Notes: generated from the sequence alone by a model not told the origin. DNA of 64,000 bases from Bermanella sp040371755 (GCF_040371755.1 NZ_BAABWE010000001.1:124001-188000); one strand, 5' to 3'. Shown: positions 35,052-44,028, numbered from the stretch's first letter. Numbers and translations: made by a program.

Positions 35052-36696
35052 ATACGCGCTCCTTGAAAATACTATGGCCAACACGACGGTAAGTATCGAT
35101 AAAGCGCTCACCTTCTATTCTTTCTGTTACGTAAATATTCAGCACCTTTTCGATGATCTCTGGCATTTGCTCGCGAGCAAAAGAGGGGCCTAATATTTTG
35201 CCTATGGTTGCATCAGGCCCAGCGTCTCCACCCAATGAAACCTGATAAAACTCTTCGCCTTTTTTATCGACACCCAAGATGCCAATATGACCAATATGGT
35301 GATGACCGCATGCATTCATACAGCCAGAGATGTTTAGATCTATTTCACCTAAGTCGTGCAGATAATCTAAATCATCAAATTTAGCTTGAAGAGCCTCAGC
35401 TACAGGGATGGATTTTGCGTTAGCAAGAGCACAAAAATCACCACCAGGGCAACAGATCATATCGGTTAATAAGCCTAGGTTTGGTGTGGCAAAGCCGTTC
35501 GCTTTAGCTTCTTGCCATAATTCGAATAATTGGTCTTGCTTAACATCAGCCAATACGATGTTTTGCTCATGGGTGTTGCGCACTTCACCAAAGCTATAGC
35601 GGTCAGAAAGATCTGCAACCATATCAAGTTGTTTGTCTGTGATGTCACCAGGAGGTGTGCCTAGCTTTTTAAGGGTGAGGGTTACAATTGAATAGCCATC
35701 AACTTTGTGCTCGCTTACATTGCGATTATACCAGTTTGAAAACGCTTTATTTTCACTTAGTTGCTGGGCGAGGGTTTCATTATTGTTTGATAATGCTTCG
35801 TACGCAGGTGCAGTGAAGTGACCTTTAACACGATCAATTTCTTCTTGTGTTAGTGTACCCGGGCCGTCTTTAAGATGCTGCCACTCTTCGTCAACTTTTT
35901 TAGCAAACGCTTCTACACCAATAGCCTTAACTAGAATTTTGATTCTCGCCTTATATTTGTTGTCACGACGACCATTAAGGTTGTATACGCGAAGAACAGC
36001 ATCTAAATAGGTTAGGAGGTGTTTTTCCGGAAGAAATTCTTTTACTAGTGATGCAACGATAGGTGTCCTGCCTAGTCCGCCGCCAACATAAACAGCAAAG
36101 CCAAGCTCGCCTTGCTCGTTTTTGACGATTTTAATTCCAATATCATGAAGCAAGGTTGCAGCGCGATCATCAGAGAAATGGCTATTTACTGCAATTTTGA
36201 ATTTACGAGGCAAAAAAGCAAACTCAGGATGAAAGGTGGACCATTGGCGAATGATCTCGCAGTATGGGCGTGCATCAATTAATTCATTCGGAGTTACGCC
36301 CGCGAATTGATCAGTGGTTGTGTTACGAATGCAGTTGCCGCTGGTTTGAATGGCGTGCATTTGTACGCTTGCTAGCTCGGCTAATATTTCAGGAACATCT
36401 TTTAATTCAGGCCAGTTGAATTGAACATTTGTTCGAGTACTGATATGGGCATAGCCTTTATCATAGGTGCGTGCAATATGAGCTAGCTTGCGAACTTGAT
36501 TGCTAGAAAGTAAGCCGTATGGAACAGCCACTCGTAACATAGGGGCGTAACGCTGTACATAAAGACCATTTTGAAGTCTTAATGGAAGAAACTGCTCTTC
36601 TGTTAATTCGCCAGCAAAGTATCGGTCTGTCTGATCTTTAAATTGTGCGACTCGCTCATCAACGATGCGCTGGTCGTATTCATCATATATGTACAT
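35035..36696 (-). CDS. cysI: Assimilatory sulfite reductase hemoprotein (CysI type)
   Basis: A 553-residue siroheme/4Fe-4S protein reducing sulfite to sulfide. Two ferredoxin-like half-domains and two siroheme domains are visible. The cluster/siroheme cysteines are Cys416, Cys422, Cys459 and Cys463 (motifs CCPGGDFC and CMNACGHH). It matches the Pseudomonas CysI form, which works with a ferredoxin-type donor; no cysJ flavoprotein gene is nearby. I chose the ATG at 36696 (MYIYDEYDQRI), the family start, over an upstream one at 36723. It is downstream of a possible CysB operator and overlaps DUF934. Confidence 0.95.
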   Translation of the reverse strand: MYIYDEYDQRIVDERVAQFKDQTDRYFAGELTEEQFLPLRLQNGLYVQRYAPMLRVAVPYGLLSSNQVRKLAHIARTYDKGYAHISTRTNVQFNWPELKDVPEILAELASVQMHAIQTSGNCIRNTTTDQFAGVTPNELIDARPYCEIIRQWSTFHPEFAFLPRKFKIAVNSHFSDDRAATLLHDIGIKIVKNEQGELGFAVYVGGGLGRTPIVASLVKEFLPEKHLLTYLDAVLRVYNLNGRRDNKYKARIKILVKAIGVEAFAKKVDEEWQHLKDGPGTLTQEEIDRVKGHFTAPAYEALSNNNETLAQQLSENKAFSNWYNRNVSEHKVDGYSIVTLTLKKLGTPPGDITDKQLDMVADLSDRYSFGEVRNTHEQNIVLADVKQDQLFELWQEAKANGFATPNLGLLTDMICCPGGDFCALANAKSIPVAEALQAKFDDLDYLHDLGEIDLNISGCMNACGHHHIGHIGILGVDKKGEEFYQVSLGGDAGPDATIGKILGPSFAREQMPEIIEKVLNIYVTERIEGERFIDTYRRVGHSIFKERVYAKSN

Positions 36697-36780
36697 AAAG
36701 CTCTCATCATGGCTGCATTTCAATGCAAGCTTATTAATTTTGCGCAGACAATAGCAAAAGATGCATATCGAGAAAATGGT

Positions 36781-36797
36781 TTATTTCCTATAAATAA
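36781..36797 (-). promoter_or_regulatory. Possible CysB operator upstream of cysI
   Basis: The interrupted palindrome TTATTT-N5-AAATAA has T-N11-A-like LysR-family symmetry and lies about 85 bases before the cysI start. A similar TTATT/AATAA repeat precedes cysH. In AT-rich DNA such repeats occur by chance, so support is weak. Confidence 0.3.
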
Positions 36798-36904
36798 TAT
36801 CTATTTTGATTATATAGGGCCTTATTAATACCCGAGTAAAAAACTAGGGATTGGTTTTAGCGTTAAAACTCAGTAAAATCAGCTAAAATTTTACGGAGCT
36901 TAAA

Positions 36905-37483
36905 ATGCTTAATATAACCGATGCAGCTGCGCAGTATTTATCTGAGTTATTAGCTAAGCAAAATGTACCGGGTATGGCTGTTAGGGTGTTTATTACTCAA
37001 CCAGGAACACCATATGCCGAAACTTGCCTTGCCTATTGTCGACCTGAAGAGATAAACACCAGTGATGAAACTATGGATGTCGATGATTTGCGAGTCTACC
37101 TAGATAAGCAAAGTATCTTGTACCTAGAAGATGCAAAAATAGATTTCGCAAAAGATAAGATGGGTGGGCAGTTAACTATAAAAGCCCCTAATGCCAAAAT
37201 GCCAAAAGTTAACCAAGACAGCCCTGTTGAAGATCAAATTAATTACATTCTTTATAATGAGGTTAATCCAGGCCTTGCCTCTCATGGTGGAGAAGTAAAA
37301 CTGGTTGAGGTAACGGAAGAGGGTTATGCCATTCTTGAGTTTGGTGGTGGCTGCCAAGGTTGTAGTGCTGTAGATGTTACGCTTAGAGAAGGTATCGAGA
37401 AAAATTTACTTGAAAAGCTGCCCCAATTGGCGGGTGTGCGAGATGTAACCGATCACAGCAAGGCTGATAATGCCTACATGTGA
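36905..37483 (+). CDS. nfuA: Fe/S biogenesis protein NfuA
   Basis: A 192-residue 4Fe-4S carrier that delivers clusters to apo-proteins, especially under oxidative stress. The N-terminal degenerate A-type (HesB/IscA-like) domain spans about 1-95, and the C-terminal Nfu domain holds the cluster motif Cys150-x2-Cys153 (GGCQGCSAVDVT). ACGGAG precedes the ATG. It stands divergent from cysI and has a terminator shared with purK. Sulfite reductase next door is itself a 4Fe-4S enzyme, but co-regulation is not shown. Confidence 0.96.
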   Translation: MLNITDAAAQYLSELLAKQNVPGMAVRVFITQPGTPYAETCLAYCRPEEINTSDETMDVDDLRVYLDKQSILYLEDAKIDFAKDKMGGQLTIKAPNAKMPKVNQDSPVEDQINYILYNEVNPGLASHGGEVKLVEVTEEGYAILEFGGGCQGCSAVDVTLREGIEKNLLEKLPQLAGVRDVTDHSKADNAYM

Positions 37484-37497
37484 TAATTTAGACGCAT

Positions 37498-37523
37498 AAA
37501 AAAGCCTCCTTAGAGGCTTTTTT
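37498..37523. terminator. Bidirectional terminator between nfuA and purK
   Basis: The stem AAAAAGCCTC / GAGGCTTTTT with a CTTA loop has A and T runs on both sides. Confidence 0.9.
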
Positions 37524-37541
37524 ATGCTCATTCCAAACTAC

Positions 37542-38648
37542 TTACTCGCCGCATTCATCAATAAATGGCTGCAAGGCTTGAATAGTCTTGTTGAGTTCAG
37601 AGGTTGAGTTGGCAACTACATTGATATGGCCAATCTTCCGGTTGAGTCGTTCAGCTTTACCATATGCATGATAGAACGCACTGGGTATAGCCATTACACT
37701 GGCTTGATTACCATGACGACCAATTATGTTAACCATGCCAGCGTTTGGCTGGCGAAGGGAAGTATCCCCTAAAGGCATATTGCAAATAGCTCGCACATGG
37801 TTTTCAAATTGACAAGTGTTGGCACCTTCAATGGACCAGTGACCTGAGTTGTGAACTCTAGGTGCCATTTCGTTGGCTATTAAACCTTGCTCGGTATCAA
37901 ATAATTCAAGAGTAAGTACGCCAATATGATCAAGGTCGTTTAACAGCTTGGTGATGAATTCATTGGCTTGTTGCTGTTTTTCAATTGAAAGATTTTCAAC
38001 AGGGATGCGTGAAACCCTTAAAATACCTTGGCTGTGGTCGTTTTCAGCTAGCGGGTATATTTTTATGTCTTTTTTAGGATTGCGCACGGCAATTACAGAT
38101 AACTCACGGGTAAAAGTGACAAAGGCTTCAGCAATAAGCTCTTGGTTTTTAAGGGATTCCCAAGCAGGCTCTATATCTGATGATTCCCTGATAAGGGCTT
38201 GGCCTTTTCCATCATAACCTTCACGAGTAGTTTTTAGAATGATAGGTAAACCAAGAGATGCAACGGCCTCGGTAAGCTCTTCTTTCGTCTCAACTTTCTT
38301 AAAATCAGCGGTTTGAATGCCGAGTGACTGAAAGTAGCTCTTTTCAGTAAGCCTATGCTGGCTTTTAAGTAGTGATTGAGCGCTAGGGTAAACCGGTTTG
38401 ATTTTTGTAAGCTGTGACACCAGCTCTGCATCCGTATTTTCGGATTCATAGGTAATAACATCAACGCTCTCTAGGAATCGTTGAATTGCATTTTCAGAGC
38501 TAGGTTGGATTGTCTTGCCAAGATTAGTGCAAGGGGAGGAGAGTGCCTCATCAAAAAACACATACTCTGTATTTAAATGGGTGCCTGCTAGGGCCATCAT
38601 TCTGCCTAGTTGGCCTGAGCCAATAATGCCTATGCGTTGTACCGCCAT
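37542..38648 (-). CDS. purK: N5-carboxyaminoimidazole ribonucleotide synthetase
   Basis: ATP-grasp enzyme (368 residues) converting AIR, bicarbonate and ATP to N5-CAIR in purine synthesis. It starts with GIIGSGQLGRMM and shows the ATP-grasp segments ILKTTREGYDGKGQ and ELFDTEQGLIANEMAPRVHNSGHW. It follows purE after 3 bases on the same strand, so the two successive steps are made from one transcript. Confidence 0.96.
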   Translation of the reverse strand: MAVQRIGIIGSGQLGRMMALAGTHLNTEYVFFDEALSSPCTNLGKTIQPSSENAIQRFLESVDVITYESENTDAELVSQLTKIKPVYPSAQSLLKSQHRLTEKSYFQSLGIQTADFKKVETKEELTEAVASLGLPIILKTTREGYDGKGQALIRESSDIEPAWESLKNQELIAEAFVTFTRELSVIAVRNPKKDIKIYPLAENDHSQGILRVSRIPVENLSIEKQQQANEFITKLLNDLDHIGVLTLELFDTEQGLIANEMAPRVHNSGHWSIEGANTCQFENHVRAICNMPLGDTSLRQPNAGMVNIIGRHGNQASVMAIPSAFYHAYGKAERLNRKIGHINVVANSTSELNKTIQALQPFIDECGE

Positions 38649-38651
38649 GAA

Positions 38652-39146
38652 TTATGCTTCCCTTGGATCAGGAATAGATAAAACTTTTTCAGTTTGCTTT
38701 TCACGAAACTCAGTAAGTTTTGTGCGCACACTTTCGTCATGAAGTGCCACAACTTGAGCCGCTAATAGGCCTGCATTAGCAGCCCCAGCAGGGCCAATGG
38801 CTAGGGTACCTACGGCGATGCCTGCTGGCATTTGGGCGATGGATAGTAAAGAGTCCATGCCATTTAGTGCCTTGCTTTTAACGGGAACACCAAAAACAGG
38901 TAGGTGAGTCTTAGATGCAATCATGCCGGGTAAGTGGGCTGCACCACCTGCGCCTGCGACAATGACTTGAAGGCCGCGATCGAAAGCAGTTTCAGCGTAT
39001 TCAAATAAAAGGTCGGGAGTACGATGGGCAGATACAACTTTAACTTCGTATGCAACGCCGAGTTTAATCAGTATTTCTTCTGCTTTTGACATGGTTTCCC
39101 AGTCAGAGGTGGAACCCATGATTATTCCGACTTTTGGAGAATTCAT
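38652..39146 (-). CDS. purE: N5-carboxyaminoimidazole ribonucleotide mutase
   Basis: A 164-residue class I PurE that moves the carboxyl group of N5-CAIR to give CAIR. The GSTSDWETM loop at the N-terminus binds the substrate phosphate, and the SAHRTPD motif supplies the catalytic histidine. Further markers are AGAGGAAHLPGM and QMPAGIAVGTLAIG. First gene of the purEK operon. A strong hairpin separates it from the DAHP synthase gene upstream. Confidence 0.97.
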   Translation of the reverse strand: MNSPKVGIIMGSTSDWETMSKAEEILIKLGVAYEVKVVSAHRTPDLLFEYAETAFDRGLQVIVAGAGGAAHLPGMIASKTHLPVFGVPVKSKALNGMDSLLSIAQMPAGIAVGTLAIGPAGAANAGLLAAQVVALHDESVRTKLTEFREKQTEKVLSIPDPREA

Positions 39147-39184
39147 TTGTAACTGCTCAAATTTTAGAAAGGGCGGATTCTATC

Positions 39185-39223
39185 ACAAAAATATCAGTGG
39201 GTTGCACAAGGCAACCCACTTTG
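39185..39223 (-). terminator. Rho-independent terminator of the DAHP synthase gene
   Basis: AGTGGGTTGC and GCAACCCACT form a perfect 10-bp stem with a 5-base loop. On the minus strand it is followed by GATATTTTTG, and it begins just after the DAHP synthase stop. Confidence 0.75.
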
Positions 39224-39225
39224 TG

Positions 39226-40293
39226 CTAGCGCTTAGGTAAGATGTCTTTTAGTTTTTCATGCATTTTCAAGATAGCTTCTTCTGTTTGCTCCCAAGAAAT
39301 ACAGCCATCAGTAATGGATTGCCCATATTCTAGCTCATCTAAATTAGCAGGGATGCTTTGGTTACCAAATTTCAGGTGAGACTCAACCATTAAGCCGACT
39401 ATGGATTTATTGCCTTCAAGAATTTGATTGGCCACATTATCCATTACCAGTGGCTGCAATGCTGGGTCTTTATTGGAGTTTGCGTGGGAGCAATCCACCA
39501 TAATATTATTAGCGATGCCTGCTTTTTCAATTTCTTGCTCACATAGAGCGATACTTACTGAATCATAGTTAGGCTTGCCGCCGCCGCCACGAAGTACAAC
39601 GTGCCCATATTGATTGCCTTTTGTTTTCACAACCGCTACTTGCCCATCGCCATTAATACCAAGGAAGCGATGTGGGTTAGCAGTAGACTGAAGAGCATTA
39701 ATAGCCACAGTTAAGTTACCGTCAGTGCCGTTTTTAAAGCCTACTGCACACGATAAGCCACTAGCCAGCTCGCGGTGGGTTTGACTTTCTGTGGTGCGTG
39801 CACCAATGGCAGACCAAGAAATAAGGTCTTGTAGGTACTGAGGTGAAATAGGGTCTAATGCCTCTGTGGAAAGAGGGAGGCCTAGCTCTGCAAGGTCCAG
39901 TAGTAATTTGCGAGAAATTTTCAGTCCGTCTTCGATCTTGAATGTGTCATTCAAGTACGGGTCATTAATTAAGCCTTTCCAACCCACAGTGGTGCGAGGT
40001 TTTTCAAAATACACGCGCATAACGATTAAAATAGTATCAGATACAGCTTCGCTTAATGTTTTAAGTTTTTCTGCGTATTCTTTGGCTGCTTGCACGTCAT
40101 GGATTGAGCATGGGCCAATCACAACAAATAAGCGGTGATCCTTACGATCCAGAATGTTTCTGATGGCAAGACGGCCTTGCTCTACAGAAGTGACGGCTTT
40201 ATCTGAAATAGGGAGTTCTGATTTAAGCTGCTCAGGGGTGATAAGGGTCTGAGTGCTTTCAATATTTAGATCTTCTACGCGATTATCTGACAT
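39226..40293 (-). CDS. aroF: 3-deoxy-7-phosphoheptulonate (DAHP) synthase, class I-alpha
   Basis: First enzyme of the shikimate pathway, condensing PEP and erythrose 4-phosphate (355 residues). Signatures include VIGPCSIHD (metal-binding Cys), FEKPRTTVGWKG, GARTTESQTHRE and the histidine in DCSHANSNKD. The STEALDPISPQYL segment and the GINGDGQVAVV loop resemble the tyrosine-sensitive (AroF) branch more than AroG, but the feedback class, and thus the gene symbol, is tentative. It forms a single-gene unit with its own terminator. Confidence 0.9.
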   Translation of the reverse strand: MSDNRVEDLNIESTQTLITPEQLKSELPISDKAVTSVEQGRLAIRNILDRKDHRLFVVIGPCSIHDVQAAKEYAEKLKTLSEAVSDTILIVMRVYFEKPRTTVGWKGLINDPYLNDTFKIEDGLKISRKLLLDLAELGLPLSTEALDPISPQYLQDLISWSAIGARTTESQTHRELASGLSCAVGFKNGTDGNLTVAINALQSTANPHRFLGINGDGQVAVVKTKGNQYGHVVLRGGGGKPNYDSVSIALCEQEIEKAGIANNIMVDCSHANSNKDPALQPLVMDNVANQILEGNKSIVGLMVESHLKFGNQSIPANLDELEYGQSITDGCISWEQTEEAILKMHEKLKDILPKR

Positions 40294-40391
40294 TATGCTT
40301 ATTATTCCGACAGCAATACTTAAAGAGCGTAATAATAGAGTACTTGAATCAGGGACTCAAAGGGGTAATTACAAGAAATGGCAATTTAAGT

Positions 40392-40420
40392 GATAAAAGG
40401 CCCACTTAACGCGGGCCAAA
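40392..40420 (-). terminator. Rho-independent terminator of the small HTH gene
   Basis: GGCCC and GGGCC pair around a 9-base segment that can extend the stem; on the minus strand the hairpin is followed by TTTTATC. Confidence 0.7.
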
Positions 40421-40424
40421 AAGG

Positions 40425-40604
40425 TTATTTTTTAAGTCGATCATTGATCTCTTTGTATTTTAGAATGTCTGGTTCTGGAAATACTAAATCTGAACCTTCT
40501 TTGCTGCTTTTAATGAGATGCTCTCTTGCCCATCGTTTAACGGTAACTTCGCTGACGTTTAGTAGGTTACTAGCTTCAGCAAGACTTAACATTCTGTCAC
40601 TCAT
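40425..40604 (-). CDS. Small helix-turn-helix DNA-binding protein (HTH_17/excisionase type)
   Basis: A 59-residue protein that is little more than a winged-helix/MerR-like DNA-binding domain: MLSLAEASNLLNVSEVTVKRWAREHLIKS, then a short wing DLVFPEPDILKY. The ATG at 40604 (MSDRMLSL) follows GAGGAG; the frame runs nine codons further upstream. Such single-domain proteins act as transcription factors or phage excisionases; there is no integrase, att repeat or phage gene nearby, so a stand-alone regulator is likelier. Targets are unknown. It is divergent from the universal stress protein gene. Confidence 0.75.
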   Translation of the reverse strand: MSDRMLSLAEASNLLNVSEVTVKRWAREHLIKSSKEGSDLVFPEPDILKYKEINDRLKK

Positions 40605-40693
40605 ATCAATCTCCTCTAAGATACAAATCAAAGTATAGACAGAAAATCAGCATGCTATGCTTAAAATGATTACTGGCAGGTTAAGAAGTCGCC

Positions 40694-41194
40694 ATGAAGC
40701 ATCATATTTTATATGCTACTGATTTGGGCCTATATAGTCCCTATGTTATGAAGAAGCTTTCCCGTATGGCCATTTCTATGGGGGCGGTTGTTGATATCCT
40801 GCATGTAATAGAGCCAATTGGAGTCTTTGCAGAGTCAATATTGAGAAGCTATTTAGGAGATGATGAAAGGCGCTACCTACATCAGTATGGCTTAGATAAG
40901 GTTCTATTATCCATTAAAAAGCAAGTTGAAGAAGCTCTGGATAATGAATACAAAGAGGTATTAAGCGGCGCTTGCGTCGAAAATGTAATGGTCGAGCTTG
41001 GACGACCTTCACAAGTCATAGTAGAGACGGCCGCTGATCGTCAAGCTGATTTAATTGTTCTAGGGAGTCATGGTCAATACTCTCCAAATAATGCAGCCCT
41101 TGGTTCGGTTGCAAGCAAGGTTGTGCAAACCTCTCATGTGCCTGTACTGGTTATTCCAATGCTGGATATAGAAGGATTAGATCGTCAGACCTAG
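40694..41194 (+). CDS. Universal stress protein, ATP-binding UspA family
   Basis: A 166-residue cytoplasmic USP. The nucleotide-binding signature G-x2-G-x9-G-S is present exactly (GSHGQYSPNNAALGS), so this belongs to the ATP-binding branch, unlike E. coli UspA itself. The N-terminal strand HHILYATDLG is typical. Residues about 40-75 show an insertion with FAESILRSYLGDDERRYLHQYG. The gene is isolated between the small HTH gene and a convergent TauE-family exporter. Stress specificity is unknown. Confidence 0.92.
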   Translation: MKHHILYATDLGLYSPYVMKKLSRMAISMGAVVDILHVIEPIGVFAESILRSYLGDDERRYLHQYGLDKVLLSIKKQVEEALDNEYKEVLSGACVENVMVELGRPSQVIVETAADRQADLIVLGSHGQYSPNNAALGSVASKVVQTSHVPVLVIPMLDIEGLDRQT

Positions 41195-41196
41195 GC

Positions 41197-41982
41197 TTAA
41201 AATATGATGTATTTAATACCTAGTATCATAAGTAGTCCTGCAAGCACATTTCTTAAGATATTTTCAGGGAGGCGACTTCCAATTTTGCTGCCTAGGTGTA
41301 TGGCTGGTATTGAGCCAATTAATAGGGCACCTAAAAGTCCGTAATCAACATTACCTAGACTTAAATGTACGAGCCCGCCAACTAGGGTTAGTGGTACAGC
41401 GTGTGCCAGATCGGTTCCAATAATCTGTATCGAGCGCAAATATGGATAAAGAATCAGGAGTACAACTGTCCCTATTGCTCCAGCCCCTACGGATGATAGG
41501 GTAACAAAGACACCAAGAATGATACCCATGATAACGGTTAACAGCATTCTGTGGCTTTGTATCCAGCTAGTTTTATTTAAATTGGATTGGTGCTCGGCCG
41601 CTAATTGGATCTTTTTACGAAAAAGTAAAAGGGTGGCGGTAATAACCAACATAACTCCCAAGCTGGCCGTTATAATGCCGGTATACTGCTGATAATCTTT
41701 AAAATACGCGCTTAAAATAAATCCAGTTATGATGGCGGTAGGGATACTGCCAGCTACCATTAAAAAAGTAACGGACCAATTGATGGTCTTTTGTTTATGA
41801 TGAGCAACAACGCCGCTGGCTTTTGTTATGGCCGCATATAAAAGGTCAGTACCAACGGCAATATGGGGGGGGATGCCAAAAAGTAGTAGTAACGGTGTCA
41901 TTAATGAACCACCACCGATTCCAGTAATGCCTACTATTAACCCTACAAGGGCACCGGACATTACATATAACAGAAAATCCAT
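41197..41982 (-). CDS. TauE/SafE-family sulfite exporter-like permease
   Basis: A 261-residue integral membrane protein with about eight helices in two repeats. Each half has the family's glycine-rich turn: GITGIGGGSLMTPLLLL near the N-terminus and SSVGAGAIGTVVLLILYP in the second half. Family members export sulfite, sulfoacetate or related anions. The nearby cysB, cysH and cysI genes make a sulfur role plausible, but this is inference. It is transcribed divergently from cysB, whose control region of 143 bases it shares. Confidence 0.88.
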   Translation of the reverse strand: MDFLLYVMSGALVGLIVGITGIGGGSLMTPLLLLFGIPPHIAVGTDLLYAAITKASGVVAHHKQKTINWSVTFLMVAGSIPTAIITGFILSAYFKDYQQYTGIITASLGVMLVITATLLLFRKKIQLAAEHQSNLNKTSWIQSHRMLLTVIMGIILGVFVTLSSVGAGAIGTVVLLILYPYLRSIQIIGTDLAHAVPLTLVGGLVHLSLGNVDYGLLGALLIGSIPAIHLGSKIGSRLPENILRNVLAGLLMILGIKYIIF

Positions 41983-42125
41983 AAATATAGTCTATGCTTA
42001 TAACATACAGTTAAAGAAAGTTGGCTGGTAAATCTATAGATTTAGTTCTATTCTGGAAAAGAATATTTATTTATATTTTTATAACCAATTAAATGGATAG
42101 TAGGTCGTGTTAGCCTGGAGGGCTT

Positions 42126-43100
42126 ATGAAGCTACAACAATTGCGTTACATCTGGGAAGTGGCGCACCATGATCTCAATGTCTCTGCAACCGCTCAGGTA
42201 TTGTATACCTCTCAACCTGGCATTAGTAAGCAAATCCGCTTGCTTGAGGATGAGCTGGGTGTTGAGATATTTGCAAGAAGTGGCAAGCACTTAACCCGTG
42301 TAACTCCTGCTGGAGAGGCAATTTTAAAAGTTTCTGGTGAGATTCTACGTAAGGTTGAAAGCATCAAACAGGTTGCGCAGGAGTTTTCAAATGAGAACAA
42401 GGGTAGTTTGTCTATTGCCACTACCCATACTCAGGCAAGGTATGCCTTACCCGGAATAATCCAAGATTTTATAGCGCAGTTTCCGGACGTTTCTTTGCAT
42501 ATGCACCAAGGAACACCGACTCAAATCGCTGAGATGGCGGCAGATGGTACAGTAGACTTTGCAATAGCCACAGAGGCAATGGACCATTACAACGATCTAA
42601 TTATGATGCCTTGTTATCGCTGGAATCGCAGCATATTGGTGCCTAAAACCCACCCGTTAGCACAAAGGGCTCAGCCTACCTTGGAAGAGGTGGCAACATT
42701 TCCGCTTGTGACTTATGTTTTTGGCTTTACTGGACGCTCCCGTTTGGATGAGTCGTTTAAATCTAAAGGCTTAACACCAAAGGTTGTATTTACAGCGGCA
42801 GATGCAGATGTCATTAAAACCTATGTTCGCTTAGGTTTAGGGGTAGGTATTGTTGCTACAATGGCAATTGATCCTGAAAAAGACAGTGATTTGGTTGCAA
42901 TAGATGCAAGCCATTTATTTGAAGATAGTGTAACGCGTATAGGTTTCAGAAAGGGAACATTTTTACGTGGATTTATGTGCGACTTTGTTGCTCGCTTTGC
43001 GCCTCATTTGGATAAGGCGACTATCGAGAAGGCAGCGCAGTGTCACAGTAAGTCTGAATTGGAAGAGATGTTTCAGCATATTCAACTGCCCAGTCGATAA
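42126..43100 (+). CDS. cysB: CysB, LysR-type regulator of sulfur assimilation
   Basis: A 324-residue LTTR. The N-terminal winged HTH begins MKLQQLRYIWEVAHHDLNVSATAQVLYTSQPGISKQIRLLEDELG (key points LNVSATA and QPGISKQIR), and the C-terminal effector domain contains the thiosulfate/N-acetylserine-site segment TTHTQARYALP. It activates cysteine-biosynthesis genes when sulfur is scarce (known for the family). GGAGGGC precedes the ATG. It is convergent with cysH and divergent from the TauE exporter. Likely targets in this window are cysH and cysI. Confidence 0.96.
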   Translation: MKLQQLRYIWEVAHHDLNVSATAQVLYTSQPGISKQIRLLEDELGVEIFARSGKHLTRVTPAGEAILKVSGEILRKVESIKQVAQEFSNENKGSLSIATTHTQARYALPGIIQDFIAQFPDVSLHMHQGTPTQIAEMAADGTVDFAIATEAMDHYNDLIMMPCYRWNRSILVPKTHPLAQRAQPTLEEVATFPLVTYVFGFTGRSRLDESFKSKGLTPKVVFTAADADVIKTYVRLGLGVGIVATMAIDPEKDSDLVAIDASHLFEDSVTRIGFRKGTFLRGFMCDFVARFAPHLDKATIEKAAQCHSKSELEEMFQHIQLPSR

Positions 43101-43106
43101 CTGGGC
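43088..43106 (+). terminator. Weak hairpin overlapping the cysB stop
   Basis: GCCCAGT and ACTGGGC form a 7-bp stem with a 5-base loop spanning the stop codon, followed only by GGTTTC. It may end cysB transcripts inefficiently. Confidence 0.35.
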
Positions 43107-43122
43107 GGTTTCAAATAGCAGA

Positions 43123-43854
43123 TTAGCCCTTAGTGATAATGTTCGATGCATGAAGGCCGCACTCCTTGCCGCCTTCATTTTCCCACCACCAGCGCCCCTC
43201 GCGTTCATGCTGATTTGGCAGTACCGCCCGTGTACATGGCTGACAGCCTATACTGATGAAACCTTGGTTGTGCAAGGGATTATAGGGTACATCAAACATC
43301 TGAATATAGTTCCAAACATCTTCTGAACTCCAGTTAGCCAAAGGGTTGAATTTATACAAATCCCCACTGGTGCCTTCAAAGTTGTCTTTTTGGAAAACCG
43401 GGATTGAGTTTCGTGTTCCTGGGCTTTGATCTTTGCGTTGACCTGTAATCCAAGCATCTACGGTCTTTAGTTTTCTTTTTAGCGGGTTGATTTTGCGTAT
43501 ACTACAGCATTCATTGTGACCATCTTCATAGAAGCTAAATAAGCCTTTTTCTTTAATGAATGGCTCCAATTCTTGATGGTCTGGAGATACAAGTTCAATA
43601 GTAATGCCGTAATGTTTACGAATTTGATCAATATAGGCATATGTCTGCGGGTGCAAGCGGCCAGTATCAAGGCTAAATACCTGAATGTCTTTTTTTGCTT
43701 TCAAAGCAAGATCAATTAAAACAACATCCTCAGCACCACTAAATGATATGGCGATATTATTAAAACGTTCTAAGGCGTCTTTAATGATTTGCTTTGGCTG
43801 TTTTTTGGCTAATTCTTGATCGATTTCAGTGATTTGAGAGTCTATAAGCGACAT
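43123..43854 (-). CDS. cysH: Assimilatory adenylylsulfate (APS) reductase with 4Fe-4S cluster
   Basis: A 243-residue reductase forming sulfite from activated sulfate with thioredoxin. The cysteine pattern Cys116-Cys117 plus Cys204-x2-Cys207 is the 4Fe-4S signature that marks APS reductases, in contrast to PAPS reductases such as E. coli CysH; the catalytic thiol is Cys232 in KECGLH. The P-loop-like SFSGAEDVVLIDLA is at about 38-51. The ATG at 43854 gives the natural start; an upstream frame of eight codons is open. The gene is convergent with cysB and preceded by a TTATT/AATAA repeat. Confidence 0.95.
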   Translation of the reverse strand: MSLIDSQITEIDQELAKKQPKQIIKDALERFNNIAISFSGAEDVVLIDLALKAKKDIQVFSLDTGRLHPQTYAYIDQIRKHYGITIELVSPDHQELEPFIKEKGLFSFYEDGHNECCSIRKINPLKRKLKTVDAWITGQRKDQSPGTRNSIPVFQKDNFEGTSGDLYKFNPLANWSSEDVWNYIQMFDVPYNPLHNQGFISIGCQPCTRAVLPNQHEREGRWWWENEGGKECGLHASNIITKG

Positions 43855-43913
43855 TATGCTATCTCTAATAAATATCATGGGACAGTAACAGATTTTAAAT
43901 TATGCTAAAAAAT

Positions 43914-43930
43914 AATTATTAAGAATAATT
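43914..43930 (-). promoter_or_regulatory. Possible CysB operator upstream of cysH
   Basis: AATTATT-AAG-AATAATT is a perfect 17-base interrupted palindrome about 60 bases before the cysH start. Its core TTATT/AATAA resembles the repeat upstream of cysI. Support is limited because the region is AT-rich. Confidence 0.35.
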
Positions 43931-44028
43931 TAATAACTATAGCTTATATGGCATATGGAAATAACTGATTGAATGGCTTCATTATAACGGATAGAGTAGC
44001 GCCTTTTTAAGCTTCTAGGAGAATTGCA

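Noticed and set aside
40425..40604. Small HTH protein as a mark of a prophage or integrated element
   Set aside because: No integrase, flanking direct repeat, tRNA or shift in base composition is visible near it.
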